From contig JAPEIS010000013.1 in assembly GCA_029531795.1 (NCBI GenBank), forward strand, positions 868,001-932,000: DNA of 64,000 nt, written 5' to 3'. The notes under the pieces are model-generated. The model was not told the DNA's origin and did not search any database. It worked only from the letters and a program-made list of their open reading frames with translations. Positions 24,235-40,738 of this stretch are shown piece after piece (positions within the stretch are counted from its first letter, which is position 1; each line of letters begins with the position of its first letter). Both the position numbers and the translations under genes were made by a program. The DNA comes from Sclerotinia nivalis (Eukaryota > Ascomycota > Leotiomycetes > Helotiales > Sclerotiniaceae).

Positions 24235-25732
24235 ATGGCCTCAATTGTTAAAGCTTTAGCACCGGTGGTGAGGCGAGTCGGCACATCTGCATCTGCTACA
24301 AGACCTGCAATCAGACTTAGTAGACAAAGCAGAATATATCAACAGTATGCACTTTACCATTCTATCTCCTGTGATCCCTATCAATTCTAACACCAGCGCA
24401 GTGCCCGTCCCCTGTCCGCCACCACTCGCCTTCGTTCAGACCCCATCGACATAACCGAGATTCCTCCTACTCCCATATCGCACCTCTCTGAAATCGAGCT
24501 CGCAATGTCTGAATCTGTCTCGAAATTTGCGAATGATATCATCGCGCCCAAAGTACGGGATATGGATGAGGCTGAGAGTATGGATCCCGCGGTTGTGGAA
24601 CAATTGTTTGAGCAGGGACTTATGGGAGTCGAAATACCTGAGGAGTATGGAGGTGCGGGGATGAACTTCACGGCGGCGATTGTGGGGATTGAGGAATTGG
24701 CAAGGGTCGATCCCAGTGTGAGTGTGTTAGTGGATGTGCATAATACTCTGGTCAATACTGCGGTTATCAAATATGCGAGTAAGGAGTTGAAGAATAAGTG
24801 GTTGCCGAAATTGGCTACGAATACTGTTGGTTCATTCTGTCTGTCTGAACCAGTATCTGGATCTGATGCTTTCGCCCTTGCCACAAAAGCTACCAAAACA
24901 GATTCGGGTTACACGATTTCTGGAAACAAGATGTGGATTACCAATTCGATGGAAGCAGGGTTTTTCATTGTATTTGCAAACCTTGATCCAAGTAAAGGTT
25001 ACAAGGGAATTTCAGCTTTCATAGTTGAGAAGGGTATGAAGGGATTTTCTATTGCTAAGAAGGAGAAGAAGCTCGGTATCAAGGCTAGCAGCACGTGTGT
25101 TCTCAACTTTGATGATGTGGAAGTCCCCAAAGAGAATCTTTTGGGAGAAGAAGGTCAAGGTTACAAATATGCCATTGCCCTGTTAAATGAGGGCCGTATA
25201 GGAATCGCAGCTCAAATGACTGGGCTGGCTCTGGGTGCATTTGAAAATGCTACTAAGTAAGAATGATATATGCATATATTTGCTGTTCAGTGGCTAACAA
25301 CTCATAATAGATACGTATGGAATGACCGAAAGCAATTCGGACAGCTAGTAGGAGATTTTCAGGGCATGCAACATCAAATCGCACAGTCCTACACAGAAAT
25401 CGCCGCAGCTCGGGCTTTAGTATACAACGCTGCACGCAAGAAGGAGGCGGGTGAGGATTTTGTTCAGGATGCCGCTATGGCTAAGTTATTCGCCTCGCAA
25501 GTCGCTCAAAGAGTGAGTGGATTGGCTGTTCAGTGGATGGGTGGTAAGTGGAATATCTCATGTTTGTTGCTTTCGCTCAACGCTAACATTTTTGACAGGT
25601 ATGGGATTTGTTCGTGAAGGAATTGCGGAGAAGATGTGGCGAGATTCGATGATAGGGTCCATTTATGAGGGAACGAGTAATATTCAATTAACAACGATAG
25701 CAAAGTTGTTGAAGCAACAATACAAGTCCTAG
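24235..25732 (+). CDS. mitochondrial short/branched-chain acyl-CoA dehydrogenase
   Basis: Four exons (24235-24344, 24402-25256, 25311-25543, 25599-25732) give 443 residues. The first 40 or so residues are basic and Ser/Ala-rich, a mitochondrial presequence; they depend on the first intron. The core shows GLMGVEIPEEYGGAGM, FCLSEPVSGSDAFAL and WITNSMEAG of the flavin domain, then DRKQFGQ and QWMGG. The catalytic base is Glu423 in IYEGTSNIQ, at the position used by short-chain and short/branched-chain enzymes. It would oxidise acyl-CoA to trans-2-enoyl-CoA with FAD and pass electrons to ETF in fatty-acid or isoleucine/valine breakdown. Which chain it prefers cannot be read safely from sequence. 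Confidence 0.92.
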
Positions 25733-27298
25733 AGATAGAAGAAGAGAGGAAGAATCGATACCAGTTTAGAGTTATGGATGAGAACCAGTCAAGTAAAACG
25801 TGCCATGAACGATGTTTGGAATCAACGAATGGCATTCGTCCGAATTTATGCACACAAAGAGTAAAGCCCGTTCTAGCCCAAGATGAATCGACTGAGAAGT
25901 ATTATTGAATCATCATGTTTTGATTGTAGTCTAATGTCTCTGTGGCGCAAATAGTCTGCAAAATTTGATATCTAGTTCGATACTATAGTGTAGACATTCA
26001 TTATATACCGTTTTTATATACCGCTCTATAAGACTTGACCCCTGAATTAGAATGACGATTAGGTTTCTTTCCTAGTTTGATAGGAGCACGGTGGAATGAC
26101 ACGAACATTATCCGCTTTTCTTTCCCCTCGTATTTAGGAAGTAGGTATGGATGATTTGTATGATGATTTTTCTCCTTGAATTTTTTTTTCGGTGGTTTAT
26201 GAAGACTGACTACTGATAGATATCTAAATGCTGATGATAAAGAATATGTGGCAACTGATATATAGTCATTCTGTATAGCTTCGTTATTATAATGGTAGTC
26301 ATTGATAGCTATTGTATTGGTTCTTAGCGCCTGGGACATTCGATATTCGATTTATCAGTATGGCTGGCTGATATTCATTTTGGTTGGGTATCTAACTCTC
26401 TGGTGTCATCATTCTACGTCGCATTCCTTGAAACTTTTGCGCTGCGGAACTTTGCAGCTCCTTTATTGTATGTTTTAAACGATTCCCGTAAGATCTTAAA
26501 CCCAAGCAAGCTTGAAAAATCAACAAGCCTTGGAGGACTTGCAGAAGAAGAAACAATATCATCGGCACAAAATTTTATTTTTCTTTATCCTTCTAATCGG
26601 CATCAACTAGCATATGGTGGCTGAGCAAAATAAACAAAGTACGGTAAGGCTCTCACCTGTACCGATACTGTACTTCCTACAGCAAGGTCGGACAAGTCTA
26701 ACAGTTTTCGGTATCAAAACAGAACGGGACTTGCAGGGTGATCGTATTCTCGTGTGGTAGGTAGTGAGAAAAAAGAGTTCCAAGGTTTCCTAAGGTGACT
26801 GATATCAGCAAAAATATCTCCGACCACAAGCTTTTGACCTTCCTCCATACAGATACACATTCATACCTTAAGCTTCAATAAAGCTACCATACATATCTCG
26901 AAACACCGTACGAAAAATCTCCTAGAGAATCAAACACAAGCTTAAGGAGGATAAAGATAAAAGTCTTTCCATGCATAAGCTACATCGCTCCTGAGCTTGT
27001 ATTTATTTACTTTCTTACATACTCTAACTCCACATTCAATCGGCAATATTTTATTTTCCCACCCCTTCTTCGCCTTGCCAAGATTTCCTTTTCCAACAGC
27101 AGCAACATTTCGGGCGTCAACAAACAAATCCCAGCCCATGCCCGGATAGTAAAACCCCACCTACTCCATCTCCACCTCGACCATCACAAACCTTACCATA
27201 TTCAAAAAACGGGCAAACATCGACTCTTCGCCCAGGAACCATTATTCATCCCCTACGCAGAGTTGTATTGAAAAACGGCACAGGACCAAGCCGTCATC
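25733..27298. other. upstream region of PKC1, 1.57 kb
   Basis: No supported gene; several short frames on both strands have no features. The part from about 26800 is rich in C and A on the plus strand and probably carries the long leader of the kinase gene. Confidence 0.5.
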
Positions 27299-31101
<3,803 letters not shown>

Positions 31102-33826
31102 GCGGGTTAAATATCTTGATAACCGATTCTCTCCTCGCCATTAATACATCCTCATGACATCACGTATCTGGGAATGGGCTTGGACATCCTTTAAACAAAA
31201 TCAAATCAGATTTAAGACCTACATTGGGATAACTATTGCAAATAGAGTAAGCACGTGTTGGCGTATGAGAGAGGAGGGGAAAGGAGAAGGGGGGGTATGA
31301 GGGAGAGATGGAAGGTGATTGATTGGGTTGATAGATAAATATGATGGGTGGATGAATAATGAATGGTGTGAAAGTGGATGCCGGTGGATAATGAACCATT
31401 GATAATGATGGATGGAATGCATGATATATGACGATTGATTGGTTGATTGATTCAATTGGGACAGTGATGTGAGCGTGAAGGAGCGAGCATGAAAATGAGA
31501 ATGGAATGAAGTGGAGATAAAACTTAAGCTTTAGATACAATTAAAATAAATAATTATGGATTCATTTCATTCATTCACTTTATTTCGCTTTATTGCATTT
31601 TATTGCTTTTTATTGCATGAGTAAGTAGTAGGAAGTAAGTAACCGGGAATGTAAGAAGATGGTGTTTTGTTTGGAGGTAGACTTGGTATTTGATTGAGTT
31701 TGTGGATTCAGATAGGGTAGGGTAGGGTACCTGGTGAATAAGAAAGTGGTAAAGGGGTTCCTCGCTTAGAAGGTTTGGGATGTTTGGGATGGTTTTTGGG
31801 GATTGTTGGGTGGTGTTTGAATGGGAAGATGAGAAGGTGAGGAGGGTGAGGGAGGAAGGGCTTGGTGAATGGTTTTGGGGTTGGGAATTAGATGTGTGGA
31901 GGTTTGGAAGAGGGGTGGAAAGGAGAGTGGAAGGGGAAGGGGAAGTGGATGTGGAAGGGAGAGTGGAAGGGGGAGTGGATATTTGGTATATATGTTTGGT
32001 GATGATGATGATGATGGGTATAAGCTTTATATATCATATTGAATAATCTAGATTTGTAGGCAAGGTAGCTAGCTTAGAAATAATTCTTTGGTCGTCTTGG
32101 ATAATGAGGAATTGGGGTGCGCTATAGGTTTAGGTGTGCAGTATTTGTTGTCTAGGTTGGTTAGATGTAGATATTGAGTGTCTATTCATTGTTAAATATA
32201 ATTCGAATATACAGTAGAGCATTTATTATTTACTATTCAAGTTCGATCCAACATTGAACAATCCATATTAATTCTACAATTTCAATCTAGATATCCAATT
32301 CTCCTTCCATGAAACTTCACCCAATATTCAGTACCGAGCACTTCCATCTTCCCACCTGAATTCACAACATCGAGCATCCATCCAAATTAGCAGTCGATTC
32401 TAAACATCAAATCATTTCATTTCGTAATATTCATCTCAAGATATTCGCTTAATTGATCTTACTTCAAAGATTGACTTTTATTCTTTGAGTAATCGGGAGT
32501 GAATGTTTTGAATAGGGGTATTCAATTATATTTTATTTGTTTCAAGGTCATTCATTATCTACATAGTATCTGACAGAAGCTGAAATATTGATCTGGAAGG
32601 AAAGATTACATAATAACTCGTTCATTCTTAAGTATCTTAGCTTAATATAATTCGTTTTTGTTAAACTAATATTTTCTTTTGATACTACCTACTCACATTA
32701 ATGCATTGTTCAAGGTTCTCTTCAAAGCTCAGTCTCAATTCAGAGTTGCGCTTCTTTTTCTTCTTCTCCCCTCTAATTTCCTCAATCTTTCTCATCGTTC
32801 TCTCCTGCTACTCTTATTCTCAACAGATAGATAATAACAGAAGTTTTCCATTCAAATGCAACCAACTAGTCTATACAACCTGTACTACTATTCCTTCTCT
32901 GGTCCTATATATACATATTTCTATAATCACTTTTTTCATATTAGAAGCAAGATAATATTCGAGTATACAGCTAGTTTATTAAAAAAAACGAATTAGCTGA
33001 ATAAGATCTAATGTTTTATTTCGTTCGAATTCTTTCAGATAAGAATATTAGAGTTCTAATCTTTGTATCTCAATTGAAAAATCATATTCAGAGAGTAGCT
33101 TTCTTAATAATAATAAATTAAAACACTTTCATTTAAGAGGCTCTATTTATTTAAAATTAAAGGGACAATGGAAGGGTCGAAAAAGCTGCCTTTTGCCCAA
33201 TGGGTGAAGCTTATAGAATCAGAAGTTCTAAGGAACTTCACTATATGATATACAGCTAGTTTTCAAAGGGGTATAATTATGAAAGGAGACTAATCTTCAA
33301 AGGGATAAAGGATGTCTTTGAATTCTATTTAGGGTTTGTTCCAATTACTACCACAAACCCCCATATATATACAGCCGTAAATGATATTGAACTTTTTATA
33401 TACTACCGTAATGTAGTATAGCCTTGATATCAACCACCGTTATACTACCGTATACTAATTACAACACTGTCAAGAACTATACCATTCTGATACCACGTTT
33501 CCGTATCCATGTACAACATCCTTACAAAACGAACAACCATCACATCTCGTATATTTATATGGAAATTTGATAGCTGCAGAAATGATTGTATGGAATAGAT
33601 GATGATATAGTTGTTTCTTGTGTTGATGAATGAATAGAGACGAGTAATGTGCACTGTTGTTTCATGCCATATCACACCACTTTTGCGTTCTGAATCACCC
33701 CGTTGAGCAAATCCACATCATTTGGTTCGTTCAATCCTCCTTGATTCCACAGAAACGGACATATGCGATGGCATGTCCATAGCCGTCAAGGGACTAATTA
33801 TTGACCCTTGGATACAGCCAGACAGG
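31102..33826. other. long intergenic region, 2.7 kb, partly AT-rich
   Basis: Lies between the 3' ends of the convergent PKC1 and NLR genes. It holds a purine-rich GGAAGG/GGAGTG stretch (about 31900-31990) and an AT-rich block from about 32930 to 33460 with TATAC/GTATA inverted repeats such as 33399-33406 with 33413-33420. No gene is supported. The AT-rich block could be a decayed repeat. Confidence 0.55.
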
Positions 33827-36800
33827 TCACTCGGGATCTTCGGAATCGCCGGATTCTTCAACGTCCGAGTCTTCGTTTGTATCTTGAATGTCATCCGAGT
33901 CCGAATAGTCCGAATCATGCGAAAAAGGACCCGCCCGCACATGCGTGAATGCTGATTTATCTTCGTTGTACAGTTCTTCGGCCGTTTTCGCTCCATGTTT
34001 GAGCAACAACTCTTTGATTTCATTTTTGCGTTCGATATCGCCAAGCTCTAGTTCTCTCTTTTTGTATACTTCGCCATTGAGATAATGTTCTGAATCCTCA
34101 CCTAGGCACGGCCAATCGTAGTGTAGCTCGCCTGAATTAACTAGGTCAAGCGGGGTTTTCCCTACATCAGAGATTGGGGAAAGCTTTGCTTTTTTTTGGA
34201 GTAACAGCTTGACACATTCCAAGTGGCCGTTAGCGGAAGCTTCGTGAAGTGGAGTCCAGCTAAATTGGTTGGTGATAGATGCGCTCACGCCAACGTCTAG
34301 GAAAAAATTGACCATCTTCGTGTTCCCAAATGCAGCGGCCCTATAAAGTTCGTGCACTCGTTGAAAATTTGTATGGTTAATGTTAGCCCCCTGTGAGATC
34401 AAATAGTTCAGAACTGGATATCCTTTGGTAAGCTCGAGTCTCTGTGACGAGGGTAGTTTTAACCTACTTTCTTCGTGTTCAGTACCAGCATGAGCAGTGA
34501 ATGCGGTCCTCCGGTTGTCATCCTCAACGTCTACGAAAGGAGCCTTGTCAAGGATGACCTTCACAAGATCTTTCTTGTTTCGGAAGACGGCACGATGCAA
34601 GAGGGGCTGACCAGAAAAGTTTCTTGATTTAGCATCTACGACATTGTTCAAAAGCACTTCAACTGTCTTTGTGTGACCGCATTCCACAGCTAGAAAGCAA
34701 GCGGTATTGAAGAAGTCTTGTGCTTGAAGGGTCTCTTTCTTATCAATAGATATATCAGAGTCTGAAGAAGACCAACTGTACCTCCGAGTACAGATTGGGC
34801 TATCACTGGGTTCTTCGGAGTCGAGAGGGTGAGAGAGGATGAAATTTTCTACTTCATTGGAACGCCCCTCGTAAGCAAGAACAAGAAGTTGCCCGTATTG
34901 ATGAAGTAAAGGATTCGCCTCTGAGTTCTTCCAGGTTCCAGTATCTCCCTCGCACGCTGACTGAATAGAACTTGTGGGTTCTTCTGATCTCTTATTCACG
35001 AAATATAGGAGGATAAGAAACGGGGAGATCAACAAAGTAAATATCAAGCTGCCCAAATCGAATAGTGACCAATGAATCTCGGGTTGCTTGACGTTCGCGA
35101 GGATCTTATCCGCAACCTTTCGGTATCCTCGTTGTATGGCGTACAGTAGAAAAACGTGACCTGTTTTACAGGAGAGATCGACAGTAGCACCATCTTTTAC
35201 CAACATGTCTGCAATATCGCCGAAGCCCCCCTTGAAAGCAATCATTAGAGGAGATTGCTTGAAGCTATCAAGCGCATCGAGGTTCGTACGATCCTCAGCG
35301 GCGAGTTCTTGAGCAATTACACTGCTACCTAAGAAGACAGCAAGATGCAATGGGGTTGCGGCAATGTCATATATGTCACTATAAACATCTTCGCTCCCAT
35401 GATACCCACTGCGCCCTTCTAGAAGACTTGAATGGGTGTAATAAGCTTCCGATCTAAGTAGCAAGTTAGAGTAGTGGGTTCTATTTGGTGCATCCTTAAC
35501 GAGTTTGCGTAAATAGCGTTCGAGGTCCTTGTACTTTGTCGTACTCTCTGGCTTACGGACAACTTTAAAATGTTGATTTAAAAATTTGGCTGCGTATTCA
35601 GCAAAGGGAGAGGTATCAAGCTCTCCGTCTTCTGACCGACTGAGGGATTCTTCTGAATGGCAAAATTCGGCGGGCGACTCTGAGGCTCTCATACAAAGAT
35701 ACTTTGCGCAAGCCAGAGGGATTTCCACACAAAAATCGTTAAACTCCAATTCTTTTCGTCCTTGAAAATAGGTTTGAGCAGAGTAATGAACGAAAAGGAC
35801 CACATCATCCATATCAATCTCGACTAAGCCACAGCAAACAGAGGTGATTCTCTCCTTGGAAAATGGGTTCTCGTTTTTGATAACCTCTTTATTCATTTGT
35901 GTTGCGATTGCGTGGGTGAGTTCTTGAAACTTCAATGGCTGCAATGCGTAAGACATCCAAGCCAGAGTCGCACGGGCCAGATCCCTTCTTTCTTTATCCT
36001 TTGTTTTGACGCGGTCAATAGCATTTGCGTAGCTTTCATCCACTGTTTCTGGTAGATTTTCGAGGATTTCCCAGATTTGCTCAGGGTCATCAAGGTTGCT
36101 GAGGGCAGCCATATGAAGTTTGACTAATAGAAACCTAGAACTGTTAGATATAGCTTTTATCAAGAACGCTTCATGTAGTAGCTTACATTTCCCCTGATTT
36201 TCTTCTCACTTTAGATTTAATGACTTCCCTAGAGCCTTTTTGTAATGTCGAGTCATTGTCAATTTCGGAATCTATGTATTCATCAATATCCGACTTCAGA
36301 GCTTTTATAACCTCTAAGCTGAAGCCTTCAGACAGTTCGTCTCGTTTCTCAAGAAGTCTGGCAGTGACCAATATCCTAACATCTTCGTTGATTTTTTTGA
36401 GACTATCGAGTAGGGGCTTCCGGATTCTGAGCGCGCACTCGTCCATAGCATCGAGAATAATGTAAAAAGGTCTATTTGAAAGCAGATTGGACAAGAAATT
36501 TGTCAATATTTCCTCGCTGAGTTTGGGATACTGTCCATTGTATTTACCGCGGCTTGTCTGCGCCTTCCATGCCTCTTCTATAATGGATGGAATAAGTGGC
36601 ATTTCTGCCACAATTTGTCTGACGACACTCCCAAGAAGATCTCGCACTGTGGTCTCGCGCTTATGAGACATGTAAAGGAATGCAACTACAGGTTCAGACT
36701 TGTCCTTTGTCGCTACATTTTGCAAATGCCGTATTATGATTGACCTGCACGTTATCTTAGCCGCAGTGCTATGTGCAAAACAAGAAATGCTTGCATCTTA

Positions 36801-37879
36801 CGCTAATACACTCTTACCAGCTCCCGCTATCGCTTATTAGTGTTGAATGTATTTCAGGTTGAGGTTGGGACTTACGTTTTCCTGTATACCAGAGTTTTGA
36901 GGAACGTGTTTTCGTCCAATTTTGAAAAGTTTTTGAGTCTAAAAGCTTTTTTCCAGCATTTGGACGTCCCTTCACCCGCTCCAACAGTTCCCCATGTCTC
37001 GTCTCAAAATCTAATGGAGACAACCATTCAAGAATCTCGTTGCGCTCTTCTCGACTGAAACTTTTGTCGATCGCTTCAATGCTGCGACCCGCCCTTTTGA
37101 TCTCTCGATAATTAGCAGTATCAATGCACCGGTCAACCTGATTCTTCGCGGAACGCATCTCGGAGAGGAGTTTGCTAAGCTCAATGTCCTCATTAAAGGC
37201 AAGCTTAATCCCTTTCTCTAATAATCTCATTAGCTATATCATGTCAGCTTAAGTATGTATCTGTTATATACTGAACCGCCCATCGCGTTTTTCGATGGCA
37301 ATCGCGCAAAACTTCAAGGAACAGCAGAATACTGTAGTAATGCGACTTCTGAGAATATGAAGAGTGCGATCACCCGCATCATGCAGATATTTACTGATCA
37401 TTGAAATCTCCTCGAATAGCGCTTTCGTGTCAGCGAAGAAAGATTCTAGAATCCCAACGTTTTTTTGTGTCGCTGCAAACGCTTTGAATAACAAGGCAAA
37501 ACCTTGCAGGATTATGGTAGCTGGAGAGACGACTGGCACTGCCTGTATCAAAGTTGGTAAGAGGCTAAGATCCTACCAGGGCAAAGAGAATAACCGCCGC
37601 TACTATTTGAAAGACTCCGCTTGCAATACCGATGGCTGTCTGAATGGCTTCAATATGACGGCCGACCTTCCGGCAAATCTCTTTTACGGGGCCTTCGCTT
37701 TTCTCCAATGACCTCTCCAATGTTTCTGACCATTTCGAAGGGTCTAGAATTGCTTCGTTGAAAGCACCGCCATACTTTTGATATGCAGCAGTAGTGAAAA
37801 ATTTCTTTTGTGCGTCTTCCCAAAGGTCCAAAATATTATTTTCGACCATTGATTCAGGTTTTGGCAGTTCCTGGGCCAT
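33827..37879 (-). CDS. STAND/NLR receptor: Goodbye-like, NACHT, ankyrin repeats
   Basis: Six exons on the minus strand (37879-37577, 37542-37272, 37217-36876, 36826-36802, 36744-36187, 36134-33827) give 1268 residues. The N-terminal 190 residues are helical and resemble the fungal Goodbye domain: LWEDAQKKF, IILQGFALLFKAF, and IEKRDGRF continuing into KKGIKLAF. The NACHT P-loop PGAGKSVLA (306-314) is encoded by a 25-base microexon; Walker B is IILDAMDEC near 410-417. A winged-helix-like region with FVHYSAQTYF follows. Ankyrin repeats begin near residue 760 (TPLHLAVFLGSS) and end near 1200 (TPLHEASANGHLECVKLLL). A hydrophobic helix of about 25 residues (856-880) sits between them. The C-terminus is very acidic. 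Such proteins act in non-self recognition and programmed cell death in fungi. The start was placed at MAQELPK; an upstream in-frame ATG at 37948 is less likely. Confidence 0.85.
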
Positions 37880-38986
37880 CTTTAATGGTATTAGAACTCT
37901 CTGAGTAAATGTTGATTTGAGAAGAAATTGAGAAGTTGTAACAAACACAGAAGCAAAATGATACGATTGCAGGTCTGAAAAAAATCAACACAAAGGGCAA
38001 AACGAATCATTTTTAATAGCCAATAGTTCACGACGTATATGCGGCTGAGCCGCAAGTGTATCTCCACTCGGAAGTTTTCGATAAAACATCCCTGAATGCA
38101 CATATCCTTTTCATTATGCCATTGGAAACACGTCAACACACCACTTTGGTGTCCTAACTCACCTAACTCACCTAGCCACCTCCCCCAAATGATCATAGGA
38201 TGATCATCGGTGAATTGGCCAGTCGATAGGGTATTACCCCAACAAAGCTTATTGGGCAATAGGCTAGGGTATTGACCCACGAGCTGGCTCTTTGCCCAAT
38301 ACCCATGCTCCGGAATAGAGCAGCCGAGCCAACTCAACAGATCGATAGTCTAGATCAATGTTCGGCAATGTTATGAACAGGAAGTGATAACTATGTAACT
38401 AAGGGAATCTTAGGTTCAATTAGTAAAAATAATTATAGCAGAATCTTTAAAAGGATTTCATTATATATATAGTTACATCTTGATAAGTAAATGAAAACAC
38501 TGGGTATAATCAAACTCCAGGTGAGCTCTAGAAATCAAAGAGTTCACTGGGACTAAGTAAAATGGGTGGGAATAACCTCACTGGGTGTAAACAGGGGTAA
38601 GCACCCGTTCCTAGTAATAGCGCATTTGATTGTGCCCTACTGCTTGTTTTCTTCCTTGAATACTTGTTTATTTATTCCTTCATGGTGTGTCATGGCATTC
38701 GTGGAATGGAAATGGGATTCGAAACTGGAGTTGAATGAAAGCGAAACCGAAGATAAGCTTTGAGACATTGAAGTGGTATTCATTTCTTTCTTTCTTGTAT
38801 CGTATTGAGAAGCAACTTAACGCTCTAAAACCTAGTACGGAAAATAACTCACAAACGCTTTTCGCCATCTAATCATTAAGCTCTAGTTGAGATATTCATC
38901 TTGATCATCATTCATCATATTCCTTCCATTCATCCATTCGTCTTTTCTCTTTCTCCAAACTCCCCTTTCCTATCAATTTGCAAAAT
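37880..38986. other. NLR upstream region, 1.1 kb
   Basis: Promoter side of the receptor gene and 3' flank of the prolyl-tRNA synthetase gene, both on the minus strand. A 148-codon minus frame (37891-38337) overlaps the receptor leader and has no recognised motif. A group of inverted repeats near 38191-38304 is listed separately. Confidence 0.5.
38191..38304. repeat. cluster of inverted repeats in the NLR upstream region
   Basis: GATCAT-AGG-ATGATC forms a perfect palindrome at 38191-38205. ATTGGGCAA (38251-38259) pairs with TTGCCCAAT (38292-38300), and GGGTATTG (38267-38274) with CAATACCC (38297-38304). Each inverted pair contains or touches a CCAAT core. They may be binding sites or a hairpin; this is sequence observation only. 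Confidence 0.55.
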
Positions 38987-40738
38987 CTAATAACTTCTTC
39001 CGTACATACAATACTTCTCCGCCAACACTCCACACTCTGGGTTCAAACATTTCGTTTCACCCTTGACGAGGCCTTCTGGTTGCTCAAATGGAATACACAA
39101 ACTCTTCATTCCCATCGTTGGAACCTTCTTTCCATCAGGTCCAACTTCTTCACTAGCACCGCCCTTCGTCAAGTCCTTAATCTTATCTTCGCACTTTTCG
39201 CCCAAGCAGGATGGAATAAGGACAACGTTCTTGGCATCAAGTGCAGGGACAACTTCGCTCCAATCGTTGATGACAAGTCGGTGAGCTTTGAATGCTGCTT
39301 CGGCCTTCGTATAGAGAGAGCTTTGGATGGTTTCGAGGAGCACTGGGATTTCGGTCGAAAGATTTGCAATGGAAATCGTGCCTTTCTCACCGGTATCACG
39401 ACGGGCGTAAGAGACGACTTCTTGGGCGGCATCTCTTGGTCCATATTCAAGACGGAGAGGAACTCCCTTCAATTCCCAATCGTTGAATTTCCAGGCTGGG
39501 GTATATCCATCGCGAATATCGTAATCGGCGCGGACACCAGCTTTCTTGAGAGTATCCTTGATAGATTGGAGTTCATCGTATCTCTTGGCTTTTTCTTCAG
39601 GGGTAGTTTTATTCGTAATGCCTACTGGGACAATAATTGCTTGGAGTTTTGCGATACGTGGTGGGAGAACAAGTCCTTTGTCATCACCATGAATCATGAC
39701 CATGACACCGATAACACGAGTTGAAAGACCCCAGGAGTTTTGCCAGACGTGAAGATGACCAGCCTTTTCGCCATTTTTTGGAGTTGGGTCCTCGACGGTG
39801 ATATCGAACATCTTACTGAAGTTTTGACCGAGGCAGTGAGAAGTAGCACCTTGAATACCGCGTCCATTAGATGGAATATATCCTTCAACTGTGGTAGTAT
39901 AGTATCCTCCTGCAAACTTCTCCTTCTCGGTTTTGCGACCACGAACAACTGGAACTGCCAATAATTGTTCGTAGACACCAGCATAAAATTCAAGGATCTG
40001 AAGAACTTCCTCGCCAGCGAGTTCTTCCGTAAGATGTGCGGTATGTCCTTCCTGCCATAAAAATTCTCTAGCTCTCAAGAATGGAGTTGTTTGCTTGGCC
40101 TCCCAACGAACGACACTGTTCCACTGATTTAATCGCAAAGGAAGGTCACGATGACTTCGGATCCATTTCGAATAATATGGGTACATGACAGCTTCAGAGG
40201 TAGGACGAACTGCGACAGGGACTTCGAGGTCTTTATCACCTCTTTATTGCAGTTAGTACAACAGGGTAGAATGGGAACAAGATAACGAAACTCACGCCTT
40301 GGTGACCCAAGCAAGCTCAGGAGCAAAACCTTCAACATGGTCCTTCTCTTTCTCCAATGACTTTGAAGACAAGAACATTGGGAAACTAGCCTCCTCTACA
40401 TTAAGTGTCTCAATTTGCGCTTGAAACCAATTTCGAATCTGATTCCAGATAAACATAGATTGGGGACGTAAAATAAAGAAACCAGAGATTTCATTATAAT
40501 ACTCGATCATCTCTGCTTTCAATACTACCTCTTGATACCATTGTGAGAAATCTTCCGACTTCTTGACTGTGATACCAATAATATCATCTGTTTTCTTACC
40601 CCCCACTACAGGAAGCGCTGCATTTTTGGCAGCTTTCGCGGTTTTATCTGCGGCCATTTTTGCTTCTTTGGCAGCCTTTTTCAAGGCACTCTTAGATGGC
40701 CCTTCTTGCGCAACTTCTGGAGTAGTGGAATCCGCCAT
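38987..40738 (-). CDS. cytosolic prolyl-tRNA synthetase
   Basis: Two exons on the minus strand (40738-40296 and 40241-38987) give 565 residues. It is the archaeal/eukaryotic type without the bacterial editing insert: a Lys/Ala-rich N-terminal extension, then FSQWYQEVVLKAEMIEYYN and motif 2 around RWEAKQTTPFLRAREFLWQEGH. The anticodon-binding domain begins near VVLPPRIAKLQAIIVP. The C-terminal zinc-binding-type domain ends in KYCMYGRSY, the usual ProRS C-terminus. It charges tRNA-Pro in the cytosol. Unlike the animal enzyme it is not fused to GluRS. The single intron is 54 bases. It shares a short divergent promoter with CCT1. Confidence 0.95.

Noticed and set aside
31219..31540. Minus-strand frames of 126 and 78 codons after PKC1
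   Set aside because: Composition comes from GATTGATTGGTTGA-like simple sequence in the 3' region; no protein features.
33180..33260. Possible transposon fragment near a GCCCAATGGG motif
   Set aside because: No terminal repeats, target duplication or coding remnant could be found.
37891..38337. 148-codon minus frame upstream of the NLR, considered as a partner effector gene
   Set aside because: No known effector or amyloid motif was recognisable, and it overlaps the receptor leader and its inverted repeats.
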